Origin: Pseudomonas fulva
Lineage (GTDB): Bacteria; Pseudomonadota; Gammaproteobacteria; Pseudomonadales; Pseudomonadaceae
Direction of reading: 5' to 3'
Length of the DNA: 64,000 nt
NCBI RefSeq assembly: GCF_015680705.1
Contig: NZ_JADNYP010000011.1
Span: 1 to 64,000 of the forward strand
A program made the position numbers and the translations under genes. The notes below the pieces were generated by a model, which saw only the letters and a program-made list of their open reading frames with translations, was not told where the DNA came from and did not search any database. Positions 1-11,089 of this stretch are shown here, piece after piece. Each line of letters begins with the position of its first letter. Position 1 is the first letter of the stretch.

Positions 1-75
<75 letters not shown>

Positions 76-125
76 TTTCCAAGGCCTGCGCTGGCCTGCA
101 AAAGGAATTGTCCGCCGGTCTGCGC

Positions 126-512
126 CTAGATCCAGACGTCATTTTCTGCCGTTCGCGCTCCGCCTTCATGACCGGTGTTCAGCACACCACGCGGTTCGAT
201 CATCATGAGGGTCGTCTGCGTCTGCGCTGCGGTCCTGTGCACGACACCCCGTGGCACCACGTACAGCTCGCCTGGTTTCACATGGACACAGCCCTCTGGC
301 AGGTCGATGCGCAAAAGGCCTTCGAGCACCAGAAAGGCCTCATCGGTTTCGGGATGTGAGTGCCAGATGAACTCACCTTCGATGCGCACGACCTTGAATT
401 GGTAGTCGTTCATTTCCGCGACGACCCTTGGACTCCACAGTTGGTCGATCGACGACGCTTTTTGAGCCAGGTTCACAGGGTGCGAGGTGGACGGTAGATG
501 CAGGGCAGACAT
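126..512 (-). CDS. Cupin-domain protein
   Basis: This 128-residue protein is a single small cupin barrel. The metal-binding motif is visible in the stretch WHSHPETDEAFLVLEG, and the second cupin motif lies around PGELYVVPRGVVHR. Such single-domain cupins bind a metal or small ligand, but the substrate cannot be read from the sequence. The ATG at 512 has a purine-rich ribosome site (AGAGGA) six bases upstream. The gene lies 25 bp after the end of a broken AraC-type regulator on the same strand, so the two may once have been a regulator/target pair. Family assignment is firm; function is unknown. Confidence 0.85.
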   Translation of the reverse strand: MSALHLPSTSHPVNLAQKASSIDQLWSPRVVAEMNDYQFKVVRIEGEFIWHSHPETDEAFLVLEGLLRIDLPEGCVHVKPGELYVVPRGVVHRTAAQTQTTLMMIEPRGVLNTGHEGGARTAENDVWI

Positions 513-537
513 GAGGGATCCTCTCTGATGGGAGCGA

Positions 538-1046
538 TCAGCCTATCCAACGGGAAGCGTGCTGTTCTTGTACGATCCTGCAACCTGGCGGTACGCGTGC
601 AGCCGTCCCAGCCACCGCAGCGGCCGCACCATAGGTGCGCGTGAAGTGCCGGGTCATGTGGCTCTGATCGTGAAAGCCGGCGGCGAGGGCGGCATCGGCC
701 AGCGTGAAGCCATCCAGGATCAACCGGCGAAACGTGTCCAGTCGCCGCAATGTGACGAAGCGGTAGGGGCTGGTGCCGTAGAGCGCCCGGAAATCCCGCG
801 ACAGGCTCCACTGCTCGCGGCTGCTGGCCTGCTCGAGCAGCTCCAGCGTGATCCCCGTGTGAAGGTGCTCCATGATGAAGGCCCGGGCGCGTTCGGCAGC
901 GCGGTAGTCCAGACGCTTGCGGCCCCGTGGCTTGCCGGCAACGGCGCGCAGGGCCATGGCCAGATCGTACACGGCGTCCTGCTGCCAGGCGTCGTGCTAC
1001 GCAGGACCCAATCGGACGTGGAGGATGGAGGTGTCTTTCGTTCCAT
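538..1046 (-). pseudogene. AraC-family regulator, internally deleted remnant
   Basis: An intact AraC/XylS C-terminal DNA-binding domain (two helix-turn-helix units, including SHMTRHFTRTYG) is open from about 972 to 538. An AraC regulator of the type with an N-terminal cupin-like sensor is usually about 270 residues. Here the sensor is missing. A plausible native start (MERKTPPSSTSDWV) is at 1046, but it is in another frame and runs within about 50 bases into the coding of the C-terminal domain. The simplest reading is an internal deletion of most of the sensor domain that also shifted the frame. The first start codon in frame with the C-terminal domain is near 972, so a short DNA-binding fragment could still be made. 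Confidence 0.65.
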
Positions 1047-1134
1047 GAACAGACTCGTTGCTGAGGGGGCCTCTTCGACGCCAGTGTCTCCGGACAGGCC
1101 AGCGTAGCGGGGCTTGTGAAACGTCGCCCCATGC

Positions 1135-1174
1135 AAAAAGCCACCCTTGCCCTTGCGGCTCAGGTGGCTTTCTT
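1135..1174 (-). terminator. Rho-independent terminator of nrdB
   Basis: Read on the minus strand, AAAGCCACC pairs with GGTGGCTTT and is followed by a T-run (plus-strand A-run 1135-1139). It lies about 80 bp after the nrdB stop and before the broken AraC gene, so it most likely ends the nrdB transcript. Confidence 0.8.
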
Positions 1175-1253
1175 CGTATCGGACGCCAGGCACGCGACCC
1201 GTCCCGGACGTCTGAAAGACTTCCCAGCTTACGAAGCCTGAGAAGCCCTTACC

Positions 1254-2501
1254 TCAATCCCAGCTCAACGCCCCACCGGTCTGATACTCGATCACTCGGG
1301 TCTCGAAGAAGTTCTTCTCTTTCTTCAAGTCCATGATCTCGCTCATCCACGGGAACGGGTTGGTGGTCCCTGGGTACTCTTCCTTCAGGCCGATCTGGGT
1401 CAGGCGGCGGTTGGCGATGAACTTGAGGTAGTCCTCCATCATCGCCGCGTTCATGCCCAGCACGCCGCGCGGCATGGTGTCGCGTGCGTATTCGATCTCC
1501 AGCTGGGTGCCCTGCAGGATCATCTGGGTCGCCTCTTCCTTCATCTCGGCGTCCCACAGGTGCGGGTTCTCGATCTTGATCTGGTTGATCACGTCGATGC
1601 CGAAATTCAGGTGCATTGACTCGTCACGCAGGATGTACTGGAACTGCTCGGCGACGCCGGTCATCTTGTTGCGCCGGCCCATGGAGAGGATCTGGGTGAA
1701 GCCGCAGTAGAAGAAGATGCCTTCGAGCACGCAGTAGTAGGCGATCAGGTTGCGCAGCAGCTCCTTGTCGGTCTCGACGGTGCCGGTGTCGAATTCCGGG
1801 TCGGAGATGGCGCGGGTGTACTTCAGGCCCCAGGCGGCCTTCTTCGCGACCGAGGGAATCTCGTGGTACATGTTGAAGATCTCGCCTTCATCCATGCCCA
1901 GCGACTCGATGCAGTACTGGTAGGCGTGGGTGTGGATCGCCTCTTCGAAGGCCTGGCGCAGGATGTACTGGCGGCACTCCGGGTTGGTGATCAGGCGGTA
2001 CACGGCCAGCGCCAGGTTGTTGGCCACCAGCGAGTCGGCGGTGGAGAAGAAGCCCAGGTTACGCATGACGATGCGGCGCTCGTCCTCGGTCAGGCCGTCC
2101 TGGCTCTTCCACAGGGCGATGTCGGCGGTCATGTTGACCTCCTGCGGCATCCAGTGGTTGGCGCAGCCGTCGAGGTACTTCTGCCAGGCCCAGTCGTACT
2201 TGAAAGGCACCAGCTGGTTGAGATCGGCACGGCAGTTGATCATGCGCTTCTCGTCGACGCGTACCCGCGCCGAGGAGCCTTCCAGCTCGGCCAGACCTTC
2301 GGCGATGTCGAGTTCGTCCAGGGCGGCCTTGGCGCGCTTGACCGCGTCGGAGTCGGCGGCGGTGGCGGCGCGGGCTTCCTGGGCGGCGGCATCGCCGGCG
2401 CTGTCGAGCTTGTCCATGCTCGGCTGGCTGGCTTGAGGGGTACTTGTGCCCTTGGTGGTGGCTTCGTTTTCGTCCTTGTCGAATTCGTCCCAGCTCAGCA
2501 T
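1254..2501 (-). CDS. nrdB: Ribonucleoside-diphosphate reductase class Ia, beta subunit
   Basis: NrdB (R2) carries the diiron-tyrosyl radical cofactor that starts nucleotide reduction in NrdA and so supplies dNTPs for aerobic DNA synthesis. The 415-residue product has the ferritin-like R2 fold. The iron-ligand regions are recognisable around ADSLVANN, the EEAIHTHAY helix and the DESMHLNFG helix. The first ~80 residues form an acidic, Ala-rich extension before the conserved core. The gene is separated from nrdA by about 3.3 kb of foreign-looking DNA. It has its own terminator downstream and paired NrdR-like boxes about 360-410 bp upstream, which implies independent transcription. Confidence 0.98.
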   Translation of the reverse strand: MLSWDEFDKDENEATTKGTSTPQASQPSMDKLDSAGDAAAQEARAATAADSDAVKRAKAALDELDIAEGLAELEGSSARVRVDEKRMINCRADLNQLVPFKYDWAWQKYLDGCANHWMPQEVNMTADIALWKSQDGLTEDERRIVMRNLGFFSTADSLVANNLALAVYRLITNPECRQYILRQAFEEAIHTHAYQYCIESLGMDEGEIFNMYHEIPSVAKKAAWGLKYTRAISDPEFDTGTVETDKELLRNLIAYYCVLEGIFFYCGFTQILSMGRRNKMTGVAEQFQYILRDESMHLNFGIDVINQIKIENPHLWDAEMKEEATQMILQGTQLEIEYARDTMPRGVLGMNAAMMEDYLKFIANRRLTQIGLKEEYPGTTNPFPWMSEIMDLKKEKNFFETRVIEYQTGGALSWD

Positions 2502-3357
2502 GGTATTTGGCTCCGCATAAGGGCCGCCTCAGGGGCGACCGTGAATTTCAAGATGATGTGATACTGGGATCCCGCAGGCAAAGCCTCTACTTGCGAGGTG
2601 TCCGGCGAGATCCTGAATTCTGATTGAGTTGGCCATCGAGCCGTGGTGCTCAGGCTACTGGCTTCGTTAGCGCGCTAGCTTTGGGGCGTAGAGGGCAGAA
2701 TCCGGTCATCGGAAGTGGCCGGTGATCGAGGCCGGTTTTTGAGGGGCTGCATTGTAGCGGAAAACAGCTTTTCAGGGCAGTCATGTCGCATCTCCGATCT
2801 CTTTTTGGAAAGATTCCCGGCACCCGTCAGTAAGGGTTGTCAAGGCGTCACGAAAGGCAGAAGTAGCATATGTAGTGTTGATTCTAATTTTATGGCACAT
2901 GATATAGTGTTATGACGCAAGGGGCAAGGTGAAGACACTCAGCTTCAGGTCAAATTCTGCCGGCTCCAGAAGCAGGATACGACGTTGTTCTGACGTTCTT
3001 GGCCGGTCAGACGAATGGTCAGCGGCTTGAGCTCCGGCCATTTTTGACACGAAGCATCGTGCAAGTGCCGGGCGAGAGCGGTAGCAAAGCGTCAGTTCAG
3101 CCTGAGCGGCGGCAGGCGCTCAACGCTTCATTTACAAGGCTGACCGTCGGGTCGATGGCATAGGCGTCGGTGAGCCGGAACCTTTGTTGAAGATGTTCAA
3201 CTCCAGGCTTTCCCAGACCAGGGCAGTCAAGGAACGGGTAAGCACCTCGGCAACCAAAGTCTGGCAAGAATGACCGAGGTGACTGGTCCGACATCAAAGA
3301 ATTATAATCTTTACGAATCTCTTCTTGCTGAGCGTCCTGACAGGTTACAAGGGTTGC
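2502..3357. other. Intergenic region between nrdB and the toxin/immunity island
   Basis: This 850-bp stretch has no convincing gene. It is more AT-rich than its flanks. It holds the long nrdB leader/promoter region, with two NrdR-like boxes around 2863-2910. A 66-codon minus-strand frame at 3097-3297 shows no family resemblance and is probably chance or decayed DNA. Confidence 0.6.
2863..2910 (-). promoter_or_regulatory. Paired NrdR boxes and -10 of nrdB (predicted)
   Basis: Two 16-mers, at 2863-2878 and 2895-2910, match the known NrdR box (ACACWATATATWGTGT) at about 11 and 13 of 16 positions. Both end in TAGTGT and are spaced exactly 32 bp, three helical turns, as is typical for NrdR operators. 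A good -10 hexamer (TAGAAT on the minus strand, 2886-2881) sits between them. NrdR is the ATP/dATP-sensing repressor of nrd genes, so this probably represses nrdB when dATP is high. Confidence 0.65.
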
Positions 3358-3840
3358 TTAACGTCCTTGGCTTTTTGTTAACAAGGAAAAGCTGATATTG
3401 TTTACGCTCAGGTTCTCCAAGTAACCAAGACTGATGTTGATAGGCGCATGTCTTTTACGATGCGCATGGTACGTGTCTGCCCCCCCTCGCATGCCTAGCC
3501 CACCCGGAAGTTTCACAGGCTTTTTTATTTCCGTCGGCACGCCTAGTAAACGACGCACTGTCTGCTGATCCATGCCGTGTGTAAATGGAATTGGCAACTC
3601 CCCCGTGTAAACTGGCTGACCAACTGTCTGCGCCAAGGTTATCATCACCTGTTCCAGCCGTTTGGTCTCTGCGCAAAACCAAAGTGTTATGCCGGGCGTT
3701 GGTTTTTGAAGCAGGTCCTCGCTGTCCGGGCTGCCAAGCATTGGCGTCAAAGGCAGGTTAGGTATCAGCCCGTTGACCACCAGCACATCGTATGTATGTC
3801 CGATACTGTCTATCCATCTGTTGATCGTCGCAGCATCCAT
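3358..3840 (-). CDS. Probable pyocin/effector immunity protein (DUF6392-like)
   Basis: This 160-residue protein is encoded directly after the toxin gene. Its ATG at 3840 shares one base with the toxin's TGA (TGATG), so the two are translationally coupled. That is the classic layout of an immunity gene, expected to bind and neutralise the cognate toxin in the cytoplasm. Features such as GITLWFCAETKRLEQVMITL and the motif YTGELPIPF resemble the DUF6392 family, which I associate with S-type pyocin toxins; this is from memory. There is no signal peptide. It stays intact although the toxin reading frame is broken, as expected if residual toxin or incoming toxin still selects for protection. Confidence 0.65.
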   Translation of the reverse strand: MDAATINRWIDSIGHTYDVLVVNGLIPNLPLTPMLGSPDSEDLLQKPTPGITLWFCAETKRLEQVMITLAQTVGQPVYTGELPIPFTHGMDQQTVRRLLGVPTEIKKPVKLPGGLGMRGGADTYHAHRKRHAPINISLGYLENLSVNNISFSLLTKSQGR

Positions 3841-5430
3841 CAGTACCACCCCTGTTCTTCGTTGATCTGGTGCACTCTCCTGCGTGCCTCTTCGAGAGAT
3901 GCGTCTTCAAAACCCTCCTCCAGCATGTAGGGCTTGATGGCGTCGAAGTTGCTTTCGACTGCTTGACGCAAATCTTCAGCGTCCAGCATCTGCTTGCCTT
4001 TTGTGTTCCGCCACCCATAAGTCTCGCTGTATTTTTGGTGAACAATGGCAGGAATGGCAATGCTGGCTACCGCTTTCATGAGCGTTTCCATTTCTTGGTC
4101 GTCAATGACTGCGATTTTTTTCAAGTATCGTTTCACTGCGGCCTGGGAGGGCATGTGATCCAAATGCAGCCCATTCCGTAAACGTCCGCTGAACGCTCCA
4201 TAGATGTCCACTTCAAGCGGCTTTACCGCTGGTTTGGCAAACACCAGATAAAGAGGTGGCATGCCCGAGTCGATCGGAAACGAGACAATGATGTCCTGCC
4301 AGGTGATGTCCTTGACATCACTTCCCGGATAATGGGTTATCTGCGAGTCCCGATCTTGCGCAATAGGGTGAACCAGAACAGTAGGAAGCCTTTCGGGGGC
4401 ATCCGGGTAGGAAGTCGGTGCTGTGATGATTGGTCCGTTGTTGGGCGTCCAAGTGAGGGTCAGTCCATCCAGATGGGCCTCCATCGTACGCTTGTCAGTA
4501 TCCCATTCGGCCTGGATGGTCGGTACTCGGTCATCACCGGCGTTGGCGCTGGTATGGATGCCGTAGAGCTGAACAGTGCCTGCCTCGTCGCGACGGAACT
4601 GGAATCGCACGCGTGTGGCTGCCTCGGCCAGCCGTGCCGGGTCGATCTGCTGATCTTGGTACAGACGTCCGTCGGCAACACTGTCAGGCAGCATGACGCC
4701 AACCAAAGTAGCCAGGACCGGCAAGGTGGCGCTGCCAACAGCCATGCTTCCAGCCCCGGTAGCTGCCGCCCCTATCCCTGCTGGCCCTGCAGCCCGAATT
4801 GCCCATGACCACATGGACAGGCTGGCAGCCATCGAACTCCCCGCCACCGGTTGCAGGATACCCGTGACACGCTTGTCGTCATTCGACCCACCTGCCGTGC
4901 CGTTCTGCTCCAGGCTCGGAGCTAGCAGTGCAATCTGGCCAAAGTTTCGCGCAGGCTCCACTGCCGTGCCGGTCTGGGTCGTTCCTCTTGGCACCGAGCA
5001 GGACTTGGCGAACACCCAAGGCGTCTGCGGCTCTGCAATGAAGGCCATGCCCCCTTTGGCATGAGGCTGACCGGGGCTAGGTTGAAAGCCGAAATTCACG
5101 CCTTCATAGAAGCCATGGTCGGGATTGCGCCTGGCTGCAGCGAATGCCCCGGATACATTTGCCGGGTGCGCCTGTCGAGGCAGAGGAAGCGGCAAGGACG
5201 ACGCCGCCGTTGGCTGTCATGCTGCCATGGACGGCGGCGAGATGATCGTTGATGTGAAACCAGGCCAGCCCGGAGATGATGACCGATGAGCACGAGCAGG
5301 CAGTACGGCTGACGCCAACCAATGCTACCGGCTGATGATCCAGGAAGGTGTTGTGGGAGCCATTGGCAATACGTGTGATGCCACAAACGGGACAGGAGAC
5401 GGGATCCCCCACCTTGGCGAGGTCCGCCAT
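3840..5430 (-). pseudogene. PAAR / S-type pyocin-domain toxin, frameshifted
   Basis: The 5' frame from 5430 encodes a PAAR-type N-terminus (MADLAKVGDPVSCPVCG...SHNTFLDHQPV), the spike-tip domain that loads effectors on type VI secretion systems. That frame runs out at 5104. The downstream frame, closed by a stop near 5220, continues the protein: Pro/Ala linker, an S-type pyocin domain (from about GGMAFIAEPQTPWVFAKSC), and a C-terminal ~115 residues with a LHLDHMPS motif that looks like a His-Asp nuclease site. Joining them needs one skipped base between about 5104 and 5220, so the gene carries a frameshift or a sequencing error; the CCCC run at 5147-5150 is one candidate. A strong AAGGA site precedes the start. 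Both parts look otherwise intact, which suggests a recent event. The region is visibly less GC-rich than nrdA and nrdB. Confidence 0.75.
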
Positions 5431-5710
5431 GTGCAAGTTCCTTGTGCAAACGAAACCGCGAGCGTACCAAGTGGTGTGCCGGGCAGCATGGATGCAGCCC
5501 AAAAACAGAAGTTTCCTACAGATTTAAGCCATATAGCTTAGGTCGACCTGTCTCGTTTGTTCAAGCGCGGCAGATATCAGCAAGAAAGCAATGAACAGGT
5601 AATGGAGTAGGGTGCATGACACCAGTCCTGACAGGCACGAAGATTCGCGCTCGATAGATCTGCCAGATCTAGCCTCCCTTTGAACGATGCTATTGTTCGC
5701 GGGAGATTCC

Positions 5711-5745
5711 AAACCCAGCGCAGCTATAACTGCGTTGGGTTTTTT
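5711..5745 (+). terminator. Strong hairpin with T-run
   Basis: A 13-bp stem (AAACCCAGCGCAG against CTGCGTTGGGTTT, one G-T pair) with loop CTATAA is followed by a T-run. It reads best as a terminator on the plus strand, although no plus-strand gene precedes it. The A-run on the 5' arm may let it act in both directions. Confidence 0.75.
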
Positions 5746-5785
5746 ATTGCCTGATGAAAGCATATCTGTCTTCCAGCGCTGCAGG

Positions 5786-5806
5786 AAAAAGCCAAACAGG
5801 CCTTTC
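5786..5806 (-). terminator. Probable nrdA terminator
   Basis: On the minus strand AAAGGCC-TGTTT-GGCTTTT forms a short stem followed by a T-run, 20-40 bp past the nrdA stop. It would separate nrdA transcription from the toxin island. Confidence 0.6.
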
Positions 5807-5826
5807 TCCCGCTTCGCTAGGCAGTG

Positions 5827-8706
<2,880 letters not shown>

Positions 8707-9098
8707 GGGGGGTGTGTCTCCACATTCTCAATGTTTGTTCAAGCGCCACCAAGGCGCCCGCTGTCCTGTCCACTGCTCGACGGCCCGACCGCCAACGCAC
8801 GACACAGGTGCGTTCGTTCGGGCGTGCTCACCGACTTCGGGACAGATCAGGATAAAAAGGGCAATTGCTTGCCGCTCCCTGGCCGAAGTCAAAATCCCGG
8901 GCTCAAAGCACGGGACCCGTTGTCGCAGGTCATCGCGCCGGCAGCGCGGTTCCCCTGTCGCGACCAGCCCAACCCGGGCTGGTGACACTTGCCTTGCAGG
9001 AGCGGTTTGTCTGGCGAATTCGCGTAAAGTTCATGCAGAAAAAGCGCTATTTCAGGCTTGAGTTTCCTGCATCACTTGTGCTTGGAAAGTCTCTCGAA

Positions 9099-9144
9099 AC
9101 CCAACATGTAGTTGGTCCGCCCTGATGGCGGTACAAGATAGTGC
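9099..9144 (-). promoter_or_regulatory. Possible NrdR boxes of nrdA
   Basis: Two sites about 30 bp apart (9099-9114 and 9129-9144) match the NrdR consensus at roughly 11 and 8 of 16 positions. They are weaker than the nrdB pair but lie at a comparable distance from the gene. Confidence 0.35.
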
Positions 9145-9173
9145 GGTCGAGTGCCTAATGCAAGGCAGCCTTC

Positions 9174-9182
9174 TGTGGATAA
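9174..9182 (-). promoter_or_regulatory. Perfect DnaA box upstream of nrdA
   Basis: TGTGGATAA on the plus strand is the exact complement of the consensus TTATCCACA. In E. coli DnaA controls nrdAB through boxes near its promoter, so a role in nrdA control is plausible here. Confidence 0.6.
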
Positions 9183-9248
9183 CTTGTGCGTAGTTTGTGA
9201 GCATGCCGGGCCACCCCTTGCAGGGTGCGTCCTAGGACCGAATTGCCA

Positions 9249-9278
9249 TTCGTCAGCGATTTTTTTCCAGCTGACGAA
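9249..9278 (-). terminator. Hairpin downstream of the PPTase gene
   Basis: A perfect 9-bp inverted repeat, TTCGTCAGC / GCTGACGAA, has a T-rich 12-base loop and lies about 120 bp past the PPTase stop. There is no clear T-run after the stem, so it may be only a partial terminator. Confidence 0.4.
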
Positions 9279-9399
9279 GGACCTGTCCCGGCACTGTGAA
9301 AGCTCCAGCGTACGGCCGTGAGCGGTCACTTTTTACCTGGGCCAGCGAACCCGGCAGCAGCGGCTACTGTTCGACGAGTGGTCCAAGGCTTGATTGGAC

Positions 9400-10110
9400 T
9401 CAGACGCTGACCAGGCTCAGCAGCTGCCCATCGGCCACCCGGAACTGCCCCTCCAGTTCCCGTCCGCTGCGCCAGTCTGGCGAAAGATCGGTCAGCAGCC
9501 GCAGGCGGGCCTGGCCTTGGCTGGACCACTCGAGCAGTTCGGCATGCTCGAACCAGAAACGCTTGCGTGTCAGTGGATAGAGCGTCTTGAACAGACTTTC
9601 CTTGAGCGAGAAGGTCAAGGTCACCGCCAGGCCCGGCTGGCTGCGGTCCAGGCGCCCCAGCTCGGCGGGCGTGAGGATTTCGCCTGCCAGCCGCTCGGCG
9701 CGTTCATCGTCCAGCAGGCTTTCCTGGTCCAGGCCCAGGCCACCGCAGGCATCGGCGGCGGCCACCACGGCGGCGGCCCAGCCCTTGCCATGGGTGATCG
9801 AGCCGTGGATGCCGCTCGGCCAGATTGGCGAGCGGTCATCGTGGGTCGCCGGGACGTACTCGCGACCATCCAGGCGCTCCAGCGCTGCCCTGGCGCAGAC
9901 CCGGCCGGCCAGGTATTCGGCCTGGCGCTTGGCCACCGAGCGTTGCAGGCCAGGGCTCTGCTCGATGCCGGCCCGCTGGAAGTCGTCGCCTGCCAGGCGG
10001 GATGGGTCGAAGGCACAACTCACCAGCACGGCACCGGGGAGCGGCAAGGGCAGGGGCCAGTGGTACTGGAGCGGGGCGCAGCAGGCGGGAAGTCTGTTCA
10101 TGCGGACCAT
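9400..10110 (-). CDS. 4'-phosphopantetheinyl transferase (PcpS-like)
   Basis: This enzyme moves the phosphopantetheine arm of CoA onto carrier proteins of fatty-acid synthesis and, in pseudomonads, also of siderophore synthases. The EntD/Sfp-type signature is clear: the substrate-binding GSITHGKGWAAAVVA, the Mg-binding GLGLDQESLL, and the FSLKESLFKTLYP motif. It resembles P. aeruginosa PcpS, the single broad-range PPTase of that species (recalled). Start choice is uncertain: ATGs at 10110 and 10101 both have weak ribosome sites. 10110 was chosen because the PcpS N-terminus has a similar short lead before the NDRLP-like segment. No carrier-protein genes are nearby. Confidence 0.9.
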   Translation of the reverse strand: MVRMNRLPACCAPLQYHWPLPLPLPGAVLVSCAFDPSRLAGDDFQRAGIEQSPGLQRSVAKRQAEYLAGRVCARAALERLDGREYVPATHDDRSPIWPSGIHGSITHGKGWAAAVVAAADACGGLGLDQESLLDDERAERLAGEILTPAELGRLDRSQPGLAVTLTFSLKESLFKTLYPLTRKRFWFEHAELLEWSSQGQARLRLLTDLSPDWRSGRELEGQFRVADGQLLSLVSV

Positions 10111-10164
10111 TGTGCCAGCCGTCGACACGCCAGGGGAACCTGCCTAGCGGCACCTCGGTGGCCG

Positions 10165-10956
10165 TTACCTGAACAGTTTGTCGAGGAACGCCCGCATGTC
10201 GGCCCAGGAGCTTTCATCGGCGGTCTTGCTGTAGGCGATGTCCGGCCCGCCATGGGCGCCATGGCCAAGCCGGTCGGCATCGGGATTGCTGAAGCCATGC
10301 CGGGCTCCGGGAATGCTGACGAAGTCGAAGCTGGCCCCCGCATCGCTCATCTCCTGCTTGAAGGCCTGCACCTGGCGCTCGTCGACCATGCTGTCGGCGG
10401 CACCATGCTCGACCAGCACCTTGGCCTTGACGCTGCCTGGCGTAGCCGGCGTCTGCGTTGCCAGCGCGCCATGGAAGCTCACCACGCCGGCCAGCGGCTC
10501 GCCACGGCGGGCGGCGTCCAGCACCACCTTGCCACCGAAGCAGTAGCCGATCGCCGCGAGCCTGGTCTTGTCGGTGAGGGGCTGGATGCCCAGCAGCTCG
10601 AGGCCGGCAGCGAAGCGCCGCTCGGCCGTTTGCGGATCCCTCAGCGCGGCGGCCATGAAGGCCTGCGCATCCTTGGGGTGTTCGGTGTGCTTGCCGTCGC
10701 CGTACATGTCGATGGCCAGGGCACTGTAGCCGAGCGCGGCCAGATCACGGGCGCGGCGCTTGGCATAGTCGTTCAGCCCCCACCATTCATGTACCACGAG
10801 GATGCCCGGGCGCTTGCCGTCGAACGCGTCGTCGTAGGCATGGTAGCCGACCAGGCGCTGCCCAGCGGCGTCCCGGTAAAGGATCTCGCGGGTCTGGACA
10901 GCCGCCTGAACCAGGGAGGCGCTGCAGAGCAGCGCCAGGGCAAGCAGGACACGCAT
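10165..10956 (-). CDS. Dienelactone hydrolase family protein, exported
   Basis: This is a 263-residue alpha/beta-hydrolase of the dienelactone hydrolase type. An N-terminal signal peptide (MRVLLALALLCSASLVQA) implies a periplasmic location. The nucleophile cysteine is in GYCFGG, the acid in EHGAADSMVD and the histidine in PGARHGFSNP, completing a Cys-Asp-His triad. The WWGLNDYAK segment is typical of this subgroup. The ATG at 10956 has GGGAG eight bases upstream, which is preferred over the GTG three codons earlier. The natural substrate is unknown, and a role in chloroaromatic breakdown should not be assumed. Confidence 0.85.
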   Translation of the reverse strand: MRVLLALALLCSASLVQAAVQTREILYRDAAGQRLVGYHAYDDAFDGKRPGILVVHEWWGLNDYAKRRARDLAALGYSALAIDMYGDGKHTEHPKDAQAFMAAALRDPQTAERRFAAGLELLGIQPLTDKTRLAAIGYCFGGKVVLDAARRGEPLAGVVSFHGALATQTPATPGSVKAKVLVEHGAADSMVDERQVQAFKQEMSDAGASFDFVSIPGARHGFSNPDADRLGHGAHGGPDIAYSKTADESSWADMRAFLDKLFR

Positions 10957-10990
10957 GTGGGTCACTCCCGGCGGGCCGAGTTCGGACTTC

Positions 10991-11046
10991 GTTCAGCGCT
11001 GGTTCAGTAAGGGTTCAGCGGCGGTTCAGCGCGCTCCGCTTACTGT
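10991..11046 (+). promoter_or_regulatory. oprH promoter with four PhoP-type GTTCAG repeats
   Basis: GTTCAG occurs at 10991, 11002, 11013 and 11024, exactly every 11 bp. That is one helical turn and the spacing of direct-repeat PhoP boxes. A -10 like TACTGT lies at 11041-11046, about 11 bp beyond the last repeat, the normal position for activation by an OmpR/PhoP-type regulator. Four half-sites could seat two PhoP dimers. Confidence 0.8.
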
Positions 11047-11089
11047 AGCGGGCATATCGACGAAACACATCCTCAAGGAGTAGCGCAGC

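Larger units (their letters stand above)
5431..5826. other. Spacer between toxin gene and nrdA, with terminator hairpins
   Basis: About 400 bp without a gene. It carries two hairpins (5711-5745 and 5786-5806) that bound the toxin island on the nrdA side. I see nothing else in it. Confidence 0.6.
8707..9399. other. nrdA upstream regulatory region
   Basis: This is 690 bp without a convincing gene. It holds the nrdA leader, weak NrdR-like boxes near 9099-9144, a DnaA box at 9174-9182 and a hairpin at 9249-9278. A sequence near 8995-9025 vaguely recalls pseudomonad REP elements but is too degenerate to call. Confidence 0.6.

Noticed and set aside
3097..3297. A 66-codon minus-strand frame upstream of nrdB
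   Set aside because: No ribosome site worth noting, no family resemblance, and it lies in decayed-looking DNA.
8995..9025. Possible degenerate REP element near nrdA
   Set aside because: It is too degenerate and single-copy in the window to call.
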